Source of the DNA: Acidobacteriota bacterium
GTDB taxonomy: Bacteria; Pseudomonadota; Alphaproteobacteria; Caulobacterales; Hyphomonadaceae
Reading direction: 5' to 3'
NCBI GenBank assembly: GCA_016712445.1
Contig: JADJRB010000001.1
Location: 868,001-932,000 of the forward strand
Length of the DNA: 64,000 bases
The notes under the pieces are model-generated. The model searched no databases and was not told where the DNA came from. It worked only from the letters and a program-made list of their open reading frames with translations. This document shows, one piece after another, positions 20,430 to 30,212 of the stretch (the first letter of the stretch is position 1; each line of letters opens with the position of its first letter). The position numbers and the translations under genes are program-made.

Positions 20430-21563
20430 ATGCGCGCCCGCCTCCTGCTGCCTGTATTGGCCGCGGCTACCTGCCTTTCCCTTGCCGCCCTCACCACCCC
20501 CGGCCGCGCCGACACGCCGCCTGTCGCTTGGACGCAGGACGACATGAACGCCTGCCGCGAATACACCTATGCACACTTCCTGAACCTGCGCGGCGGCAAG
20601 GGTGCGAAGACCTTCGATGACGCCTCTCTCTGGTGGTCGGACCAGGCCAGCCGCAAGGGCTTGGTCAAGTTCGATCCGGATGCCAGCGAGGTCCTCGGCC
20701 TGTTCACGGAAAAGGAACTCGCCAACCCCGCCAAACTCTGTGTCTCCGCCGCGAGCGGCAAGAAAAACATCGACCTCTCGAAGGGAACGGCCTTGATGCT
20801 GGCGCGCTACGCCGAGGCCCACCCGGCGCCCCCGCCGTCTGCAGCGCCGCCGGCCGACACGGCGCCTCCTGCGCCCAAGCGCATCTGGACGTCCGCGGAA
20901 ATCTACCCCGACCCACGCCCCGGAACAGAAGACCGGATCGACTGCCGTGTCGCGCTCGCCCTGGCCTGGGGCTATGCCACGGGCGAGGCCAGCGAACGCT
21001 ACCTGCAGGCCTTCCTCGCGACCGACTCTTCGCTGACCGAAGGCACTGAACTCTTCGATGCGCGTGCCAACCACTACAATGACAGGATCGGCAAGGACGG
21101 CCTCACCGCAATGGCCGACCGCTGCATCGCCACGGCCAACGGCGGCGTCGCCGAGATCAACCCGCAGCGCGCCCAATTGATGGGCCCGGAACGCTACGCC
21201 CTGTACCTGTCGAATGCGGCCACCGCGTCCCGCGCCGCAGATGAATCCCGCGCCCGCGAACAGGCCGAGCGCGAGCTGGGCGACCTTTATGCCCGCTGCG
21301 ACACCGCCGCAGCTGCCGGCCTCGAGCGCGCGGGCGGCAATATGGCCGAAGCCCACCGCATGGCCCTGAATTGGGCCGCCACCGGCCGCTATGGCACCAA
21401 CTACGCCGTCGAGCCGTTCAAGCGCGGTTGCGGCAATGTGCGCGATACCTTTGCGACCCTGAACAACATGCAGTGTCCGGACGAATTCTTCAACGAGGTC
21501 CAGTCATTCTACGACCAGTTCGTCCTCGATCTCGGCACCGGCACGCTCTACTGCGAGCCATAG
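20430..21563 (+). CDS. Secreted protein of unknown family
   Basis: The 377-residue product has a signal peptide (LLLPVLAAATCLSLAALTTP, ending near RADTPP) and a Pro/Ala-rich linker (about residues 131-150) separating an N-terminal section from a larger helical C-terminal section. Seven or so cysteines (for example NACREY, KLCVSA, IDCRVA, DRCIAT, ARCDTA, RGCGNV, MQCPDE, LYCEP) suggest periplasmic disulfides. No family or catalytic motif was recognised. Confidence 0.75.
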   Translation: MRARLLLPVLAAATCLSLAALTTPGRADTPPVAWTQDDMNACREYTYAHFLNLRGGKGAKTFDDASLWWSDQASRKGLVKFDPDASEVLGLFTEKELANPAKLCVSAASGKKNIDLSKGTALMLARYAEAHPAPPPSAAPPADTAPPAPKRIWTSAEIYPDPRPGTEDRIDCRVALALAWGYATGEASERYLQAFLATDSSLTEGTELFDARANHYNDRIGKDGLTAMADRCIATANGGVAEINPQRAQLMGPERYALYLSNAATASRAADESRAREQAERELGDLYARCDTAAAAGLERAGGNMAEAHRMALNWAATGRYGTNYAVEPFKRGCGNVRDTFATLNNMQCPDEFFNEVQSFYDQFVLDLGTGTLYCEP

Positions 21564-21575
21564 GGGGCGCGCCGC

Positions 21576-21797
21576 TTAATTCTCGTCGTCGGGCCCGTCG
21601 GCAATGTCGCGGGCCACTTCGTCAGTCTTGTCGGCCACGTCCTCGGCCGCGCTGCCGACTTCCTCCGCGGTGACGCCCATCCACCGGTCCATCACGGCGC
21701 CCGCCACCGCGAACGAACCGTAGGTCAGCCGCATGGCGACCATGCTGACGAAGAACAGCACGAGGACGAGGGTGACGACGGCGTGCAGGAATCTCAT
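21576..21797 (-). CDS. Small single-pass membrane protein with acidic tail
   Basis: The 73-residue product has one membrane segment (FLHAVVTLVLVLFFVSMVAM, about residues 3-22) and an acidic C-terminal half (VGSAAEDVADKTDEVARDI). The ATG at 21797 is chosen over an upstream one at 21833 because AAAGGAGCTCCGCC gives a good ribosome site. No function is evident. Confidence 0.65.
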   Translation of the reverse strand: MRFLHAVVTLVLVLFFVSMVAMRLTYGSFAVAGAVMDRWMGVTAEEVGSAAEDVADKTDEVARDIADGPDDEN

Positions 21798-21861
21798 GGC
21801 GGAGCTCCTTTCGAGAAGTTCATGCCACCGCAACGCCTCGCCTGGCGCCGGGGTTCCCGTA

Positions 21862-22287
21862 TCAGGTCCGCGCGTCGAACGCCGCGCGCGACGCCTCGAT
21901 CTCCGCGAGATGGCGCTCGGCCCAGACCCAGACGCCGCAGAACGCTGCGCTGAGGCTCTCGCCCCGCGGCGTCAGCGCATACTCCACCTTTGGCGGCACC
22001 ACCGCATAGACCGTGCGCGTCACCAGCCCGTCGCGCTCCATCAGCCGCAGCGTCTGCGTCAGCATCTTCTGGCTGATGCCGTCCACCTTCCGGCCAATTT
22101 CGGAGAAGCGCATCACGCCGCCCTCCTGCAGCACTTCCAGCATCAGCATTGTCCACTTGTCCGCCACCCGCCCGATCAGCTCGTTGACCAGCGCATCGAC
22201 GCGCGGGTCCGACTCCGGTGACGGCGCATCCAGATGCGCCTCCGCCTCGGCAACCTGCTCAGCTGAAAACGTTTTCGCGCGCGCCAT
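21862..22287 (-). CDS. HxlR family transcriptional regulator
   Basis: The 141-residue winged-helix protein has the HxlR pattern VADKWTMLMLEVLQEGGVMRFSEIGRKVDGISQKMLTQTLR split over helices 2-4, then the wing VYAVVPPKVEYALTPRGESL. HxlR regulators often sense aldehydes or quinones through an N-terminal Cys next to the DNA-binding domain; here that position lacks a Cys. It is divergent from an SDR gene with about 106 bases between, so it probably controls that gene. A TATAAT hexamer lies at 22312-22317 in the gap. Confidence 0.9.
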   Translation of the reverse strand: MARAKTFSAEQVAEAEAHLDAPSPESDPRVDALVNELIGRVADKWTMLMLEVLQEGGVMRFSEIGRKVDGISQKMLTQTLRLMERDGLVTRTVYAVVPPKVEYALTPRGESLSAAFCGVWVWAERHLAEIEASRAAFDART

Positions 22288-22393
22288 CGCCCACACTCTC
22301 TTTCCGGTAAGTATAATTCTTTCGGGTGCCTTCTTTCATCAGGAGAGCACACTCCCATCTTCCGCTCAACACCGCAGCCAAGGAGAACTCCCC

Positions 22394-23152
22394 ATGAAAA
22401 TGACCGGCAACACCATCCTCATCACCGGCGGCGGCTCCGGCATCGGCCGCGAGCTTGCCCGCGAATTCCACGCCCTCGGCAACACTGTCATCGTCGCCGG
22501 GCGCACGCTCAAATCGCTCGAGGAGACCATCGACGGCCGCTCCGGCTTGCACGCCCGCACACTCGACGCCGCCGACGCCGCTGATATCCAGCGCTTCGCC
22601 GCCGAACTGGCGCGCGACTTCCCCGCCCTCAACGTCCTCATCAACAATGCCGGCATCATGGCGCGCGAGGACCTGCTCGCCGACCCCGTCGACCTCGCCG
22701 TCGCCGAAGCCATCGTCGCCACCAATATCCTCGGCCCCATCCGCCTCACCGCCGCCCTGCTCCCCCACCTGCGCAAGCAATCCGCCGCCGCCGTGATGAA
22801 CGTCACCTCCGGCCTCGCCTTCGTCCCGCTGACGGCGACGCCCACCTACAGCGCCTCGAAGGCTGCCCTCCATTCCTGGACACAATCGCTCCGCTACGTC
22901 CTGCGGGACACCTCCGTCGAGGTGATCGAGATCGCCCCGCCCGGCGTGCAGACCGAACTCACCCCCGGCCAGTCGAAGCGCAGCCAGTACATGCCGCTGA
23001 AGGACTATATCACCGAGACGATGGCGAACTTCACCCCCCTGCCGGAGACGAAGGAAAACCTGACAGGCCAGGTGAAATTCCTCCGCAACGCCGAAGCCGA
23101 AGGCCGCTTCGACGCGACCTTCAAGATGCTCAACGAGAACTACCAGGGCTGA
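22394..23152 (+). CDS. Short-chain dehydrogenase/reductase (DltE-like)
   Basis: The 252-residue SDR has the cofactor loop TGGGSGIG (about residues 11-18), the NNAG motif (LINNAGIM), the catalytic Ser in NVTSG and the YSASK Tyr/Lys pair. It belongs to the DltE-like group, whose substrate is undefined. The ATG follows AAGGAGAACTCCCC. Its divergent neighbour is the HxlR regulator, the likely controller. Confidence 0.9.
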   Translation: MKMTGNTILITGGGSGIGRELAREFHALGNTVIVAGRTLKSLEETIDGRSGLHARTLDAADAADIQRFAAELARDFPALNVLINNAGIMAREDLLADPVDLAVAEAIVATNILGPIRLTAALLPHLRKQSAAAVMNVTSGLAFVPLTATPTYSASKAALHSWTQSLRYVLRDTSVEVIEIAPPGVQTELTPGQSKRSQYMPLKDYITETMANFTPLPETKENLTGQVKFLRNAEAEGRFDATFKMLNENYQG

Positions 23153-23212
23153 CGCGGCCTGCCCGGCCGGCGCCCCCTAGGCGCGCCGGCCAAAACCGCC
23201 TAGACTGCATCG

Positions 23213-23296
23213 CATCCGAGGGGTGTCCGGCATGGTGCCGGGCTGAGAGTTACCCTTTGAACCTGATCCGGGTCATGCCGGCGCGAGGGACGGAGA
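23213..23296 (+). ncRNA. TPP (THI element) riboswitch
   Basis: The conserved THI core is present in order: GAGGGGTG near 23218, GGGCTGAGAG at 23240-23249, CCCTTTGAACCTGATC at 23253-23268, then GGGTCATGCCGGCGCGAGGGA to 23290. This aptamer binds thiamine pyrophosphate and normally switches off thiC. A GGAG sequence at 23292-23295 immediately follows, so translation control by ribosome-site sequestration is plausible. The first gene after it is not thiC but a membrane PH-domain gene. Confidence 0.93.
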
Positions 23297-23300
23297 ATTT

Positions 23301-25852
<2,552 letters not shown>

Positions 25853-25884
25853 GTTGGCAGAGCTACAGCCACGAGAATTGACAG

Positions 25885-26610
25885 TTACAGATAGCTTTTA
25901 AGCGATCTGCTCGAACTCCGACTATGGGAAACTCTTCGAAGGTCAATCTTGCCCGCTGTGTTCAAACCCTGCTTCCACTTTCGTCGGGTCCAGTAGATGC
26001 CGTCAGCTTTTTCCAAATCATGGTCATGGAATTCGAGTTCTGCCGCTCCCAAGTGAACTGAATCGTCGGACGACTGCGGGTCGGACACCTCTTGGAGGTA
26101 AACATAGACAAGCCTTACCTGATCGTCCGGGCAACGAATTGGGCGCGCAGTTAGAGACTTCGAATGGCTCCGGGTCTGCTCACTGTACGCATTGATACGA
26201 ACCGAGAAAAAAGACGCGCGAATTTCAAGGACGATCCGACCTTCTTGTTCCGCAATGCGATCTAGATCGGCTGCCTCAATGGCGCCTTGTGACTGCGCCA
26301 GTTCACTCATCATTTGAATTTTTGGCCAGTTAGAACTCCATGTTCCGACCCAAACTCCATTTATGTCGGGGAAGACCCACCGGTTTAGCGCGGGCACCGT
26401 TCGCCAAACGAAGCGCCATGGCGATAGGTGCCAATGTTTGCCAACACTAAGCGTTACGCAGGCGATCAAGGCTGCCGCCCCCAAAGAGGCAACGCGCCAA
26501 TCCGAGAGACTTAAGTTCAACTTTTCCGATGAGCTGAAAAGAGCGACAGAAAACAGCAGGATCAGTGTCATTGCAAACACCCAAGCTTTGCGGTCGAACA
26601 GCGGATACAT
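25885..26610 (-). CDS. cap15: Cap15-like CBASS effector (2TM plus beta-barrel)
   Basis: The protein of about 241 residues has two N-terminal membrane segments (about residues 9-26 and 38-57) and a beta-rich C-terminal domain (about 78-235) with PDINGVWVGTW, IVLEIRASFFSVRINAYSE, VRLVYVYLQEV, HLGAAELEF and GIYWTRRKWKQG. This is the pattern of the SMODS-associated 2TM beta-strand effector (S-2TMbeta, Cap15), which binds a cyclic oligonucleotide in its barrel and disrupts the inner membrane. The ATG at 26610 has GGAG eight bases upstream; ATG at 26622 is the alternative. It is low in GC and divergent from the CD-NTase gene, an unusual layout for CBASS. Confidence 0.78.
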   Translation of the reverse strand: MYPLFDRKAWVFAMTLILLFSVALFSSSEKLNLSLSDWRVASLGAAALIACVTLSVGKHWHLSPWRFVWRTVPALNRWVFPDINGVWVGTWSSNWPKIQMMSELAQSQGAIEAADLDRIAEQEGRIVLEIRASFFSVRINAYSEQTRSHSKSLTARPIRCPDDQVRLVYVYLQEVSDPQSSDDSVHLGAAELEFHDHDLEKADGIYWTRRKWKQGLNTAGKIDLRRVSHSRSSSRSLKSYL

Positions 26611-26634
26611 GGCGTTCTCCATTTGATCTTGCTT

Positions 26635-26663
26635 ATTGGCACTCGGTAGTATACAGTGCCAAT
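26635..26663. promoter_or_regulatory. Inverted repeat between divergent CBASS genes
   Basis: ATTGGCACT (26635-26643) is mirrored exactly by AGTGCCAAT (26655-26663) across 11 bases. The 92-base gap holding it separates the cap15 and CD-NTase start codons. It could be an operator for a repressor acting on both directions; no regulator is encoded in the island. Confidence 0.5.
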
Positions 26664-26702
26664 CAAGATGTGGTAGTAGATTACCTTAGGTGAGGTCGCA
26701 TT

Positions 26703-27740
26703 ATGTTCGATTTTTCAAAGAATCTGAAGATTTTTCATGATGAATATGTACGTCTGACAAACGCGCAGCGCGCCGAAATGCGTCGCCGGAGGCAGGCCAA
26801 CCACAAGCGCGTTTGCGACGGGCTCGACGAATTAAAGAAACCCGCTTTGGTGGATACGATCAACCAAGGAGGGTATGCCCAAAAGACGATGGTGCAACCG
26901 CCAGAAGGCGACTTTGAGACGCTCTACGACATCGATATGGGCCTAGTTTTCGAGAACGCCGACTCTGCAAGCGCAAAGACAACCAGGGGCTGGGTCCGAG
27001 ACGCGATCGCTGAAAAAGCGACAAACTTAAAGTATGATCCCGAATGCAAACCCAAGTGCGTTCGCGTGGTTTATGCAGATGGCTACCAATGCGACTTTCC
27101 AGTTTTTCGAAGGACTCAGAGCGGCGAAAACTGGAAGTACGAACTCTCAGCCTCAGACGAATGGGTCGAGTCTGATCCGACATCCATGAATCAGTGGATT
27201 GAAAAGCAAATCGAAGATCTCAGTCCAGATTCGGATGATGGCTACCAGCTTCGCCGCATCATCCGATTTGTGAAGTACATCGCAAAAGTCCGGTCTTTCC
27301 ACTCGTCGAAGAAACATCCAAGTGGCCTGCTTGCGACCGCTCTCGCCATTGAGAGCTATAAAGCCGAAGCGGGCCGAGACGATTGGTCTCTACGGGAAAC
27401 GATTAGGAGCATCAGTCAGCGGAGCTCTCTGTCTCCAGTTTACGCAAACGGCGTCAAAATTTCTGATGACAACGATGTTGTCCGACTCGAGCGTTTTATC
27501 GAAGACGCAAAGAAAATGCTTGAGCACCTCGATGGACTTGATGCGGACGATGTTGATGACTCATCTGCGCGTTGGGCTTGGAAGAAAGTGTTTCGGCATT
27601 CGTATTTTGAAGAGCCCAAAAAGGAAACCAAGTCTGCAGTTCCATTGAAGGGGAGTTCAGACAGTGCTCTCGACCGGCTGAAAGAAGAGGCTAGAGAAAG
27701 GCAAAGTTCTGGATTACGCAGTTCGCCGTGGAGTCGTTAA
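26703..27740 (+). CDS. CD-NTase (cGAS/DncV-like nucleotidyltransferase) of CBASS
   Basis: The 345-residue enzyme should make a cyclic di- or trinucleotide alarm on phage infection. The polymerase-beta-like site is visible: NQGGYAQKT (about residues 54-62), the DID pair Asp76/Asp78 in LYDIDMGLVF, and Asp131 in YQCDFPVF as the third acidic residue. Gly57 stands where a Ser of the usual GS motif is common. The C-terminal helical domain includes YQLRRIIRFVKYIAKVRSFH. The clade was not assigned. A GGTGAGG site precedes the ATG. The E2-like gene follows after 15 bases and the effector is divergent; low GC marks it as acquired. Confidence 0.87.
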   Translation: MFDFSKNLKIFHDEYVRLTNAQRAEMRRRRQANHKRVCDGLDELKKPALVDTINQGGYAQKTMVQPPEGDFETLYDIDMGLVFENADSASAKTTRGWVRDAIAEKATNLKYDPECKPKCVRVVYADGYQCDFPVFRRTQSGENWKYELSASDEWVESDPTSMNQWIEKQIEDLSPDSDDGYQLRRIIRFVKYIAKVRSFHSSKKHPSGLLATALAIESYKAEAGRDDWSLRETIRSISQRSSLSPVYANGVKISDDNDVVRLERFIEDAKKMLEHLDGLDADDVDDSSARWAWKKVFRHSYFEEPKKETKSAVPLKGSSDSALDRLKEEARERQSSGLRSSPWSR

Positions 27741-27755
27741 ACACTCAGTTCGACA

Positions 27756-28388
27756 ATGGTTACGTTGGAAGAGATAGCGGAGTTTCTCAATGCCGAGCAG
27801 CCGAACCTAACGCTAGCCCGCTCAGACAATGGCTTCCGCATGTTTGGGACGTTCGTGGTCTATGCAAAAGGCATCCCGTCCGATCAGTTTGAAGTTCAAA
27901 TCTTCGTTACAGAAAATTTCCCGGAAGAGGAGGCGAAGGTTTTTGAAACTGCCGGCCGAATTCCTCGAACGCCAGCAAGGCACATGAATGGAGACAACGG
28001 CGAATGTTGCATAACGGTTTGGGAAGCATGGCTTGCCGAGACGGACGACAGATCGTTTGCCGGTTTCATGAACGGACCAGTATCAGACTATTTTCTGGGC
28101 CAAGCGTTGGTCGATAGAGGCGAAGACTGGCCGTTCGGTGAACTGCCGCACGGAATGAAAGGCGTTATCGTCGCGTTTGCGAAAGTTTTGGGTATCTCGA
28201 AGTCCGAACAAGGAGTGGTGCGATATCTGACAATACTTTCCTACCCACACATTAAAGGGCATTTTTCTTGCCCTTGCGGATCTGAACTGCCACTCAGAAA
28301 ATGTCACGGGTTGGACGTGGAAGCGTTGTCGTCGAAGATCGATTTCAAGCTCGCGAGGCAAATGCTTCGCCGCCTAAAAGCCTCCTAG
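27756..28388 (+). CDS. CBASS E2-like conjugating protein with C-terminal SEC-C motif
   Basis: The 210-residue protein resembles prokaryotic E2 ubiquitin-conjugating folds: FEVQIFVTENFPEEEAKVFE, RIPRTPARHMN and then GDNGECCITVWEAW, where Cys84 or Cys85 is the likely catalytic residue and His76 an active-site neighbour. The C terminus (about residues 171-186) holds a SEC-C zinc motif, CPCGSELPLRKCHG. In short type II CBASS an E2 without E1 or JAB partners attaches to the CD-NTase and regulates it. Position directly after the CD-NTase supports this. The SEC-C tail could recruit a partner, which is inferred. Confidence 0.8.
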   Translation: MVTLEEIAEFLNAEQPNLTLARSDNGFRMFGTFVVYAKGIPSDQFEVQIFVTENFPEEEAKVFETAGRIPRTPARHMNGDNGECCITVWEAWLAETDDRSFAGFMNGPVSDYFLGQALVDRGEDWPFGELPHGMKGVIVAFAKVLGISKSEQGVVRYLTILSYPHIKGHFSCPCGSELPLRKCHGLDVEALSSKIDFKLARQMLRRLKAS

Positions 28389-28460
28389 ACCACCAACCCT
28401 CCCGCCCCCAGCGCCGCCACGATCGAGATCATGAAGATCACCGGAAACCGCCCAGCAAAC
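28385..28460 (-). pseudogene. Possible 3' remnant of a native membrane-protein gene
   Basis: On the minus strand an open frame reads FAGRFPVIFMISIVAALG then AGGLVV and a TAG at 28387-28385. It resembles a membrane protein's last helix and has the high-GC codon use of the host rather than of the island. The frame runs into the palindrome at 28461 and has no recognisable gene upstream. It may be the tail left when the island or repeat arrived. Chance cannot be excluded. Confidence 0.3.
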
Positions 28461-28537
28461 GTAGGGTGGGTTGAGCGGAGCGATACCCACCTTTGTTGCT
28501 TGGCGCGGTGGGTATCGCTCCGCTCAACCCACCCTAC
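28461..28537. repeat. Perfect 31-bp inverted repeat
   Basis: Arms at 28461-28491 and 28507-28537 are exact reverse complements with a 15-base loop. The left arm begins GTAGGGTGGGTTGAGCGGAG. This sequence type recurs as an intergenic palindrome in many proteobacteria (recalled, not searched). It lies 72 bases beyond the E2 gene stop and could also act as a strong hairpin at the end of that transcript. Confidence 0.85.
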
Positions 28538-28570
28538 ACATTCGCCCACAATCCCGCCGCCCGCCCCGTG

Positions 28571-28597
28571 TCATCCCGGCGAACGCCGGGACCCAGC
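28571..28597. repeat. Intergenic palindromic repeat, copy 2
   Basis: CCCGGCGAACGCCGGG at 28575-28590, preceded by TCAT and followed by ACCCAGC, matches the copy at 19386-19415 apart from the loop. Confidence 0.75.
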
Positions 28598-28727
28598 GCA
28601 CAAAGAAACCGGCGCCCTTCTCCGCAGGGGTCTGCGGCAACATCGCGCCCGGATTTTGTCGCGTTCAAATGCCCTTGCGCAACAAAAACCGGCCCCCTGA
28701 CCCCGCGCCCGCAAATTATTTTCCGCT

Positions 28728-28750
28728 CGTCCCGGCGAACGCCGGGGCCC
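28728..28750. repeat. Intergenic palindromic repeat, copy 3
   Basis: CGTCCCGGCGAACGCCGGGG around 28728-28747 is the same element as copies 1 and 2. Confidence 0.7.
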
Positions 28751-28780
28751 GGAAAAATCAAGCTGCGCCAAGCTTCTGCC

Positions 28781-28805
28781 GGGTCCCGGCCTGCGCCGGG
28801 ATGAC
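28781..28805. repeat. Intergenic palindromic repeat, copy 4 (inverted)
   Basis: GGGTCCCGGCCTGCGCCGGG followed by ATGAC at 28801-28805 is the element in the opposite orientation. With copy 3 it brackets about 30 bases, a paired head-to-head arrangement. Confidence 0.7.
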
Positions 28806-28924
28806 AGATCCGGGGGCGCGGACCCAAGAAAAAACAGCCGCGCCAATCCGGCCGGGTACCGCGCCGGTGTAATCTCCCCTCATCCTTCCTGAAGGAGCCG
28901 GGCCGGTACCGTTCGGTTTCAGGA

Positions 28925-29096
28925 GGGACGCCCCGGAGGATGGGGGCTGGCGGGAGGTAACGGCCCGCCGGCACCCTAGGGACGTTGATCCAGGCGAGCC
29001 GGTTCAAAAGCCGGTGGAGAATCCCGACTGGCCCGCCCTGCGCGTGCGCAGGGCCTCGTAATCGAGGTAAGGGGTCAAGGCCTGGCAGCGCCGAAG
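28925..29096. ncRNA. Hairpin-rich stretch, possible structured RNA (unassigned)
   Basis: In a gene-free region, several hairpins occur in series: GGCGGG (28949-28954) with CCCGCC (28964-28969), GCCCTGCGC (29035-29043) with GCGCAGGGC (29046-29054), and CTCG (29055-29058) with CGAG (29063-29066). It matches no riboswitch, RNase P, tmRNA or SRP motif I know. The minus strand contains GGGCCAGTC, also found in E. coli 6S RNA, a weak hint only. Strand and ends are uncertain. The rest of 28389-29249 holds only the repeats listed. Confidence 0.28.
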
Positions 29097-29249
29097 TCAT
29101 CCCGAGAATTGCCCGAAATTCCGGGGGCGCGCGGCGGACGAGTGGCGTCCAAAGCCAAACACCTTTCTTTCCCGGACGTCTGGCGCGTCCGCCGCGTGCG
29201 GCTCCATATCATCCGTACCCGGACGGCTCCGCCGGTCCGGCGCGCGGCG

Positions 29250-29720
29250 CTATTCCGTGGGGCCGGTGTTCCAGGTGTCCCACTGCATCTTCCAGGCGCC
29301 GTCCTCGTAGGCATAGAGCAGCGTCGCCTTGCCGCCGCCGGCCACCGTGCCGTCATCCGTGTAGAGCGTCACATGGCTGCGCTCGGTGATGTAGCCCGGC
29401 CCCGCCGCAATCGCCTCGACCGTCGTCAGCTTCACGGTGCCGAGCGCGGCAACCGCCCCGCCCCAATAGGCCGCAATCGCTTCGCGGCCGACCTGGTCCG
29501 GCGCATCCGGCGGGATGACCCGCGCGGTCGCCGTGTAGAGCGCCGCGAGGCCCGCCGCATCGTTGGCCGCAAACCGCTTCTCGAACTCGGCATTCGCCGC
29601 CTCGACAATCGCCTTCGCCTCGGCATTCGTCATCATCGGCGCGGCATACTCCTCCTGCACGTCCACCGACACACAGCCTGCCAGCGCCAGCGCGCCGAGG
29701 CCCATCAACATTGTCCGCAT
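29250..29720 (-). CDS. SnoaL-like/DUF4440 lipoprotein
   Basis: The 156-residue precursor has a lipobox LALAGC (Cys16) and an NTF2-like domain: AEAKAIVEAANAEFEKRFAA, DAAGLAALYTATARVIPPDA, GREAIAAYWGGAVAALG and the terminal GAWKMQWDTWN. It is likely a periplasmic-facing lipoprotein with a small-molecule pocket, function unknown. GGGAGGGACGA precedes the ATG at 29720. Confidence 0.87.
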   Translation of the reverse strand: MRTMLMGLGALALAGCVSVDVQEEYAAPMMTNAEAKAIVEAANAEFEKRFAANDAAGLAALYTATARVIPPDAPDQVGREAIAAYWGGAVAALGTVKLTTVEAIAAGPGYITERSHVTLYTDDGTVAGGGKATLLYAYEDGAWKMQWDTWNTGPTE

Positions 29721-29772
29721 TCGTCCCTCCCAAGGATCAAGGCTGCCACGATCTGCCTGTTCCAGCCGCCTG

Positions 29773-30108
29773 TCAAACGCCCGCCGGCTCGCCTTCCGGC
29801 CGGCGCACATTGGCGCCAAGGATGCCGTTCGCCCGGCGCGCCTTGACGCATTCGAAGCTGCCCGCCCGGAAGGCCCGGCAGGCTTCGGGCCGCTCCTGAT
29901 AGACGCCGCAGACGGCCTTGCCGCCCGACAGGTCGAGGTGCACGCAGCGCCCGCAGGAGAAATCCACATAGGTGCGCCCGTCCTGCGTGAACAGGCTCTC
30001 CGGCGGCAGGGTGCGGCCCGCGTCCCAGGCCAGCAGCTGAAGGTAATTCGGGTTGCGGCTGAAACAGCACGCGCCGCAGGACACACAGTCGAACGACACA
30101 TCTTGCAT
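29773..30108 (-). CDS. YkgJ-type zinc/iron-chelating cysteine cluster protein
   Basis: The 111-residue protein has the CxxCGxCC signature as FDCVSCGACC (Cys8, 11, 14, 15) plus later cysteines in SCGRCVHLD, AVCGVY and EACRAF. It belongs to the YkgJ/CxxCxxCC family, thought to bind zinc or iron-sulfur; function is otherwise unknown. It lies upstream of the SnoaL-like lipoprotein on the same strand with 52 bases between. Confidence 0.88.
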   Translation of the reverse strand: MQDVSFDCVSCGACCFSRNPNYLQLLAWDAGRTLPPESLFTQDGRTYVDFSCGRCVHLDLSGGKAVCGVYQERPEACRAFRAGSFECVKARRANGILGANVRRPEGEPAGV

Positions 30109-30212
30109 GGGAGGAAAGGCCGGCTCCGCCGCCCGTTTGTGCCCATCGCAGCGGTCGGCGGCGGCGGCGTGTTACTGCGCCGCGATTGTTCCCGCAAGCC
30201 CTGCGGGCGGCG

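Noticed and set aside
25853..28460. Phage or integrase origin of the CBASS island
   Set aside because: No integrase, att-like direct repeat or tRNA gene was found at either edge.
28534..29100. 188-codon minus-strand frame in the gene-free region
   Set aside because: It runs through palindromic repeats and low-complexity sequence and has no ribosome site or recognisable domain.
28870..29100. Cobalamin riboswitch, RNase P or tmRNA identity for the hairpin-rich stretch
   Set aside because: Their invariant boxes (for example the B12 box, the RNase P conserved core, or a tRNA-like T arm) are not found on either strand.
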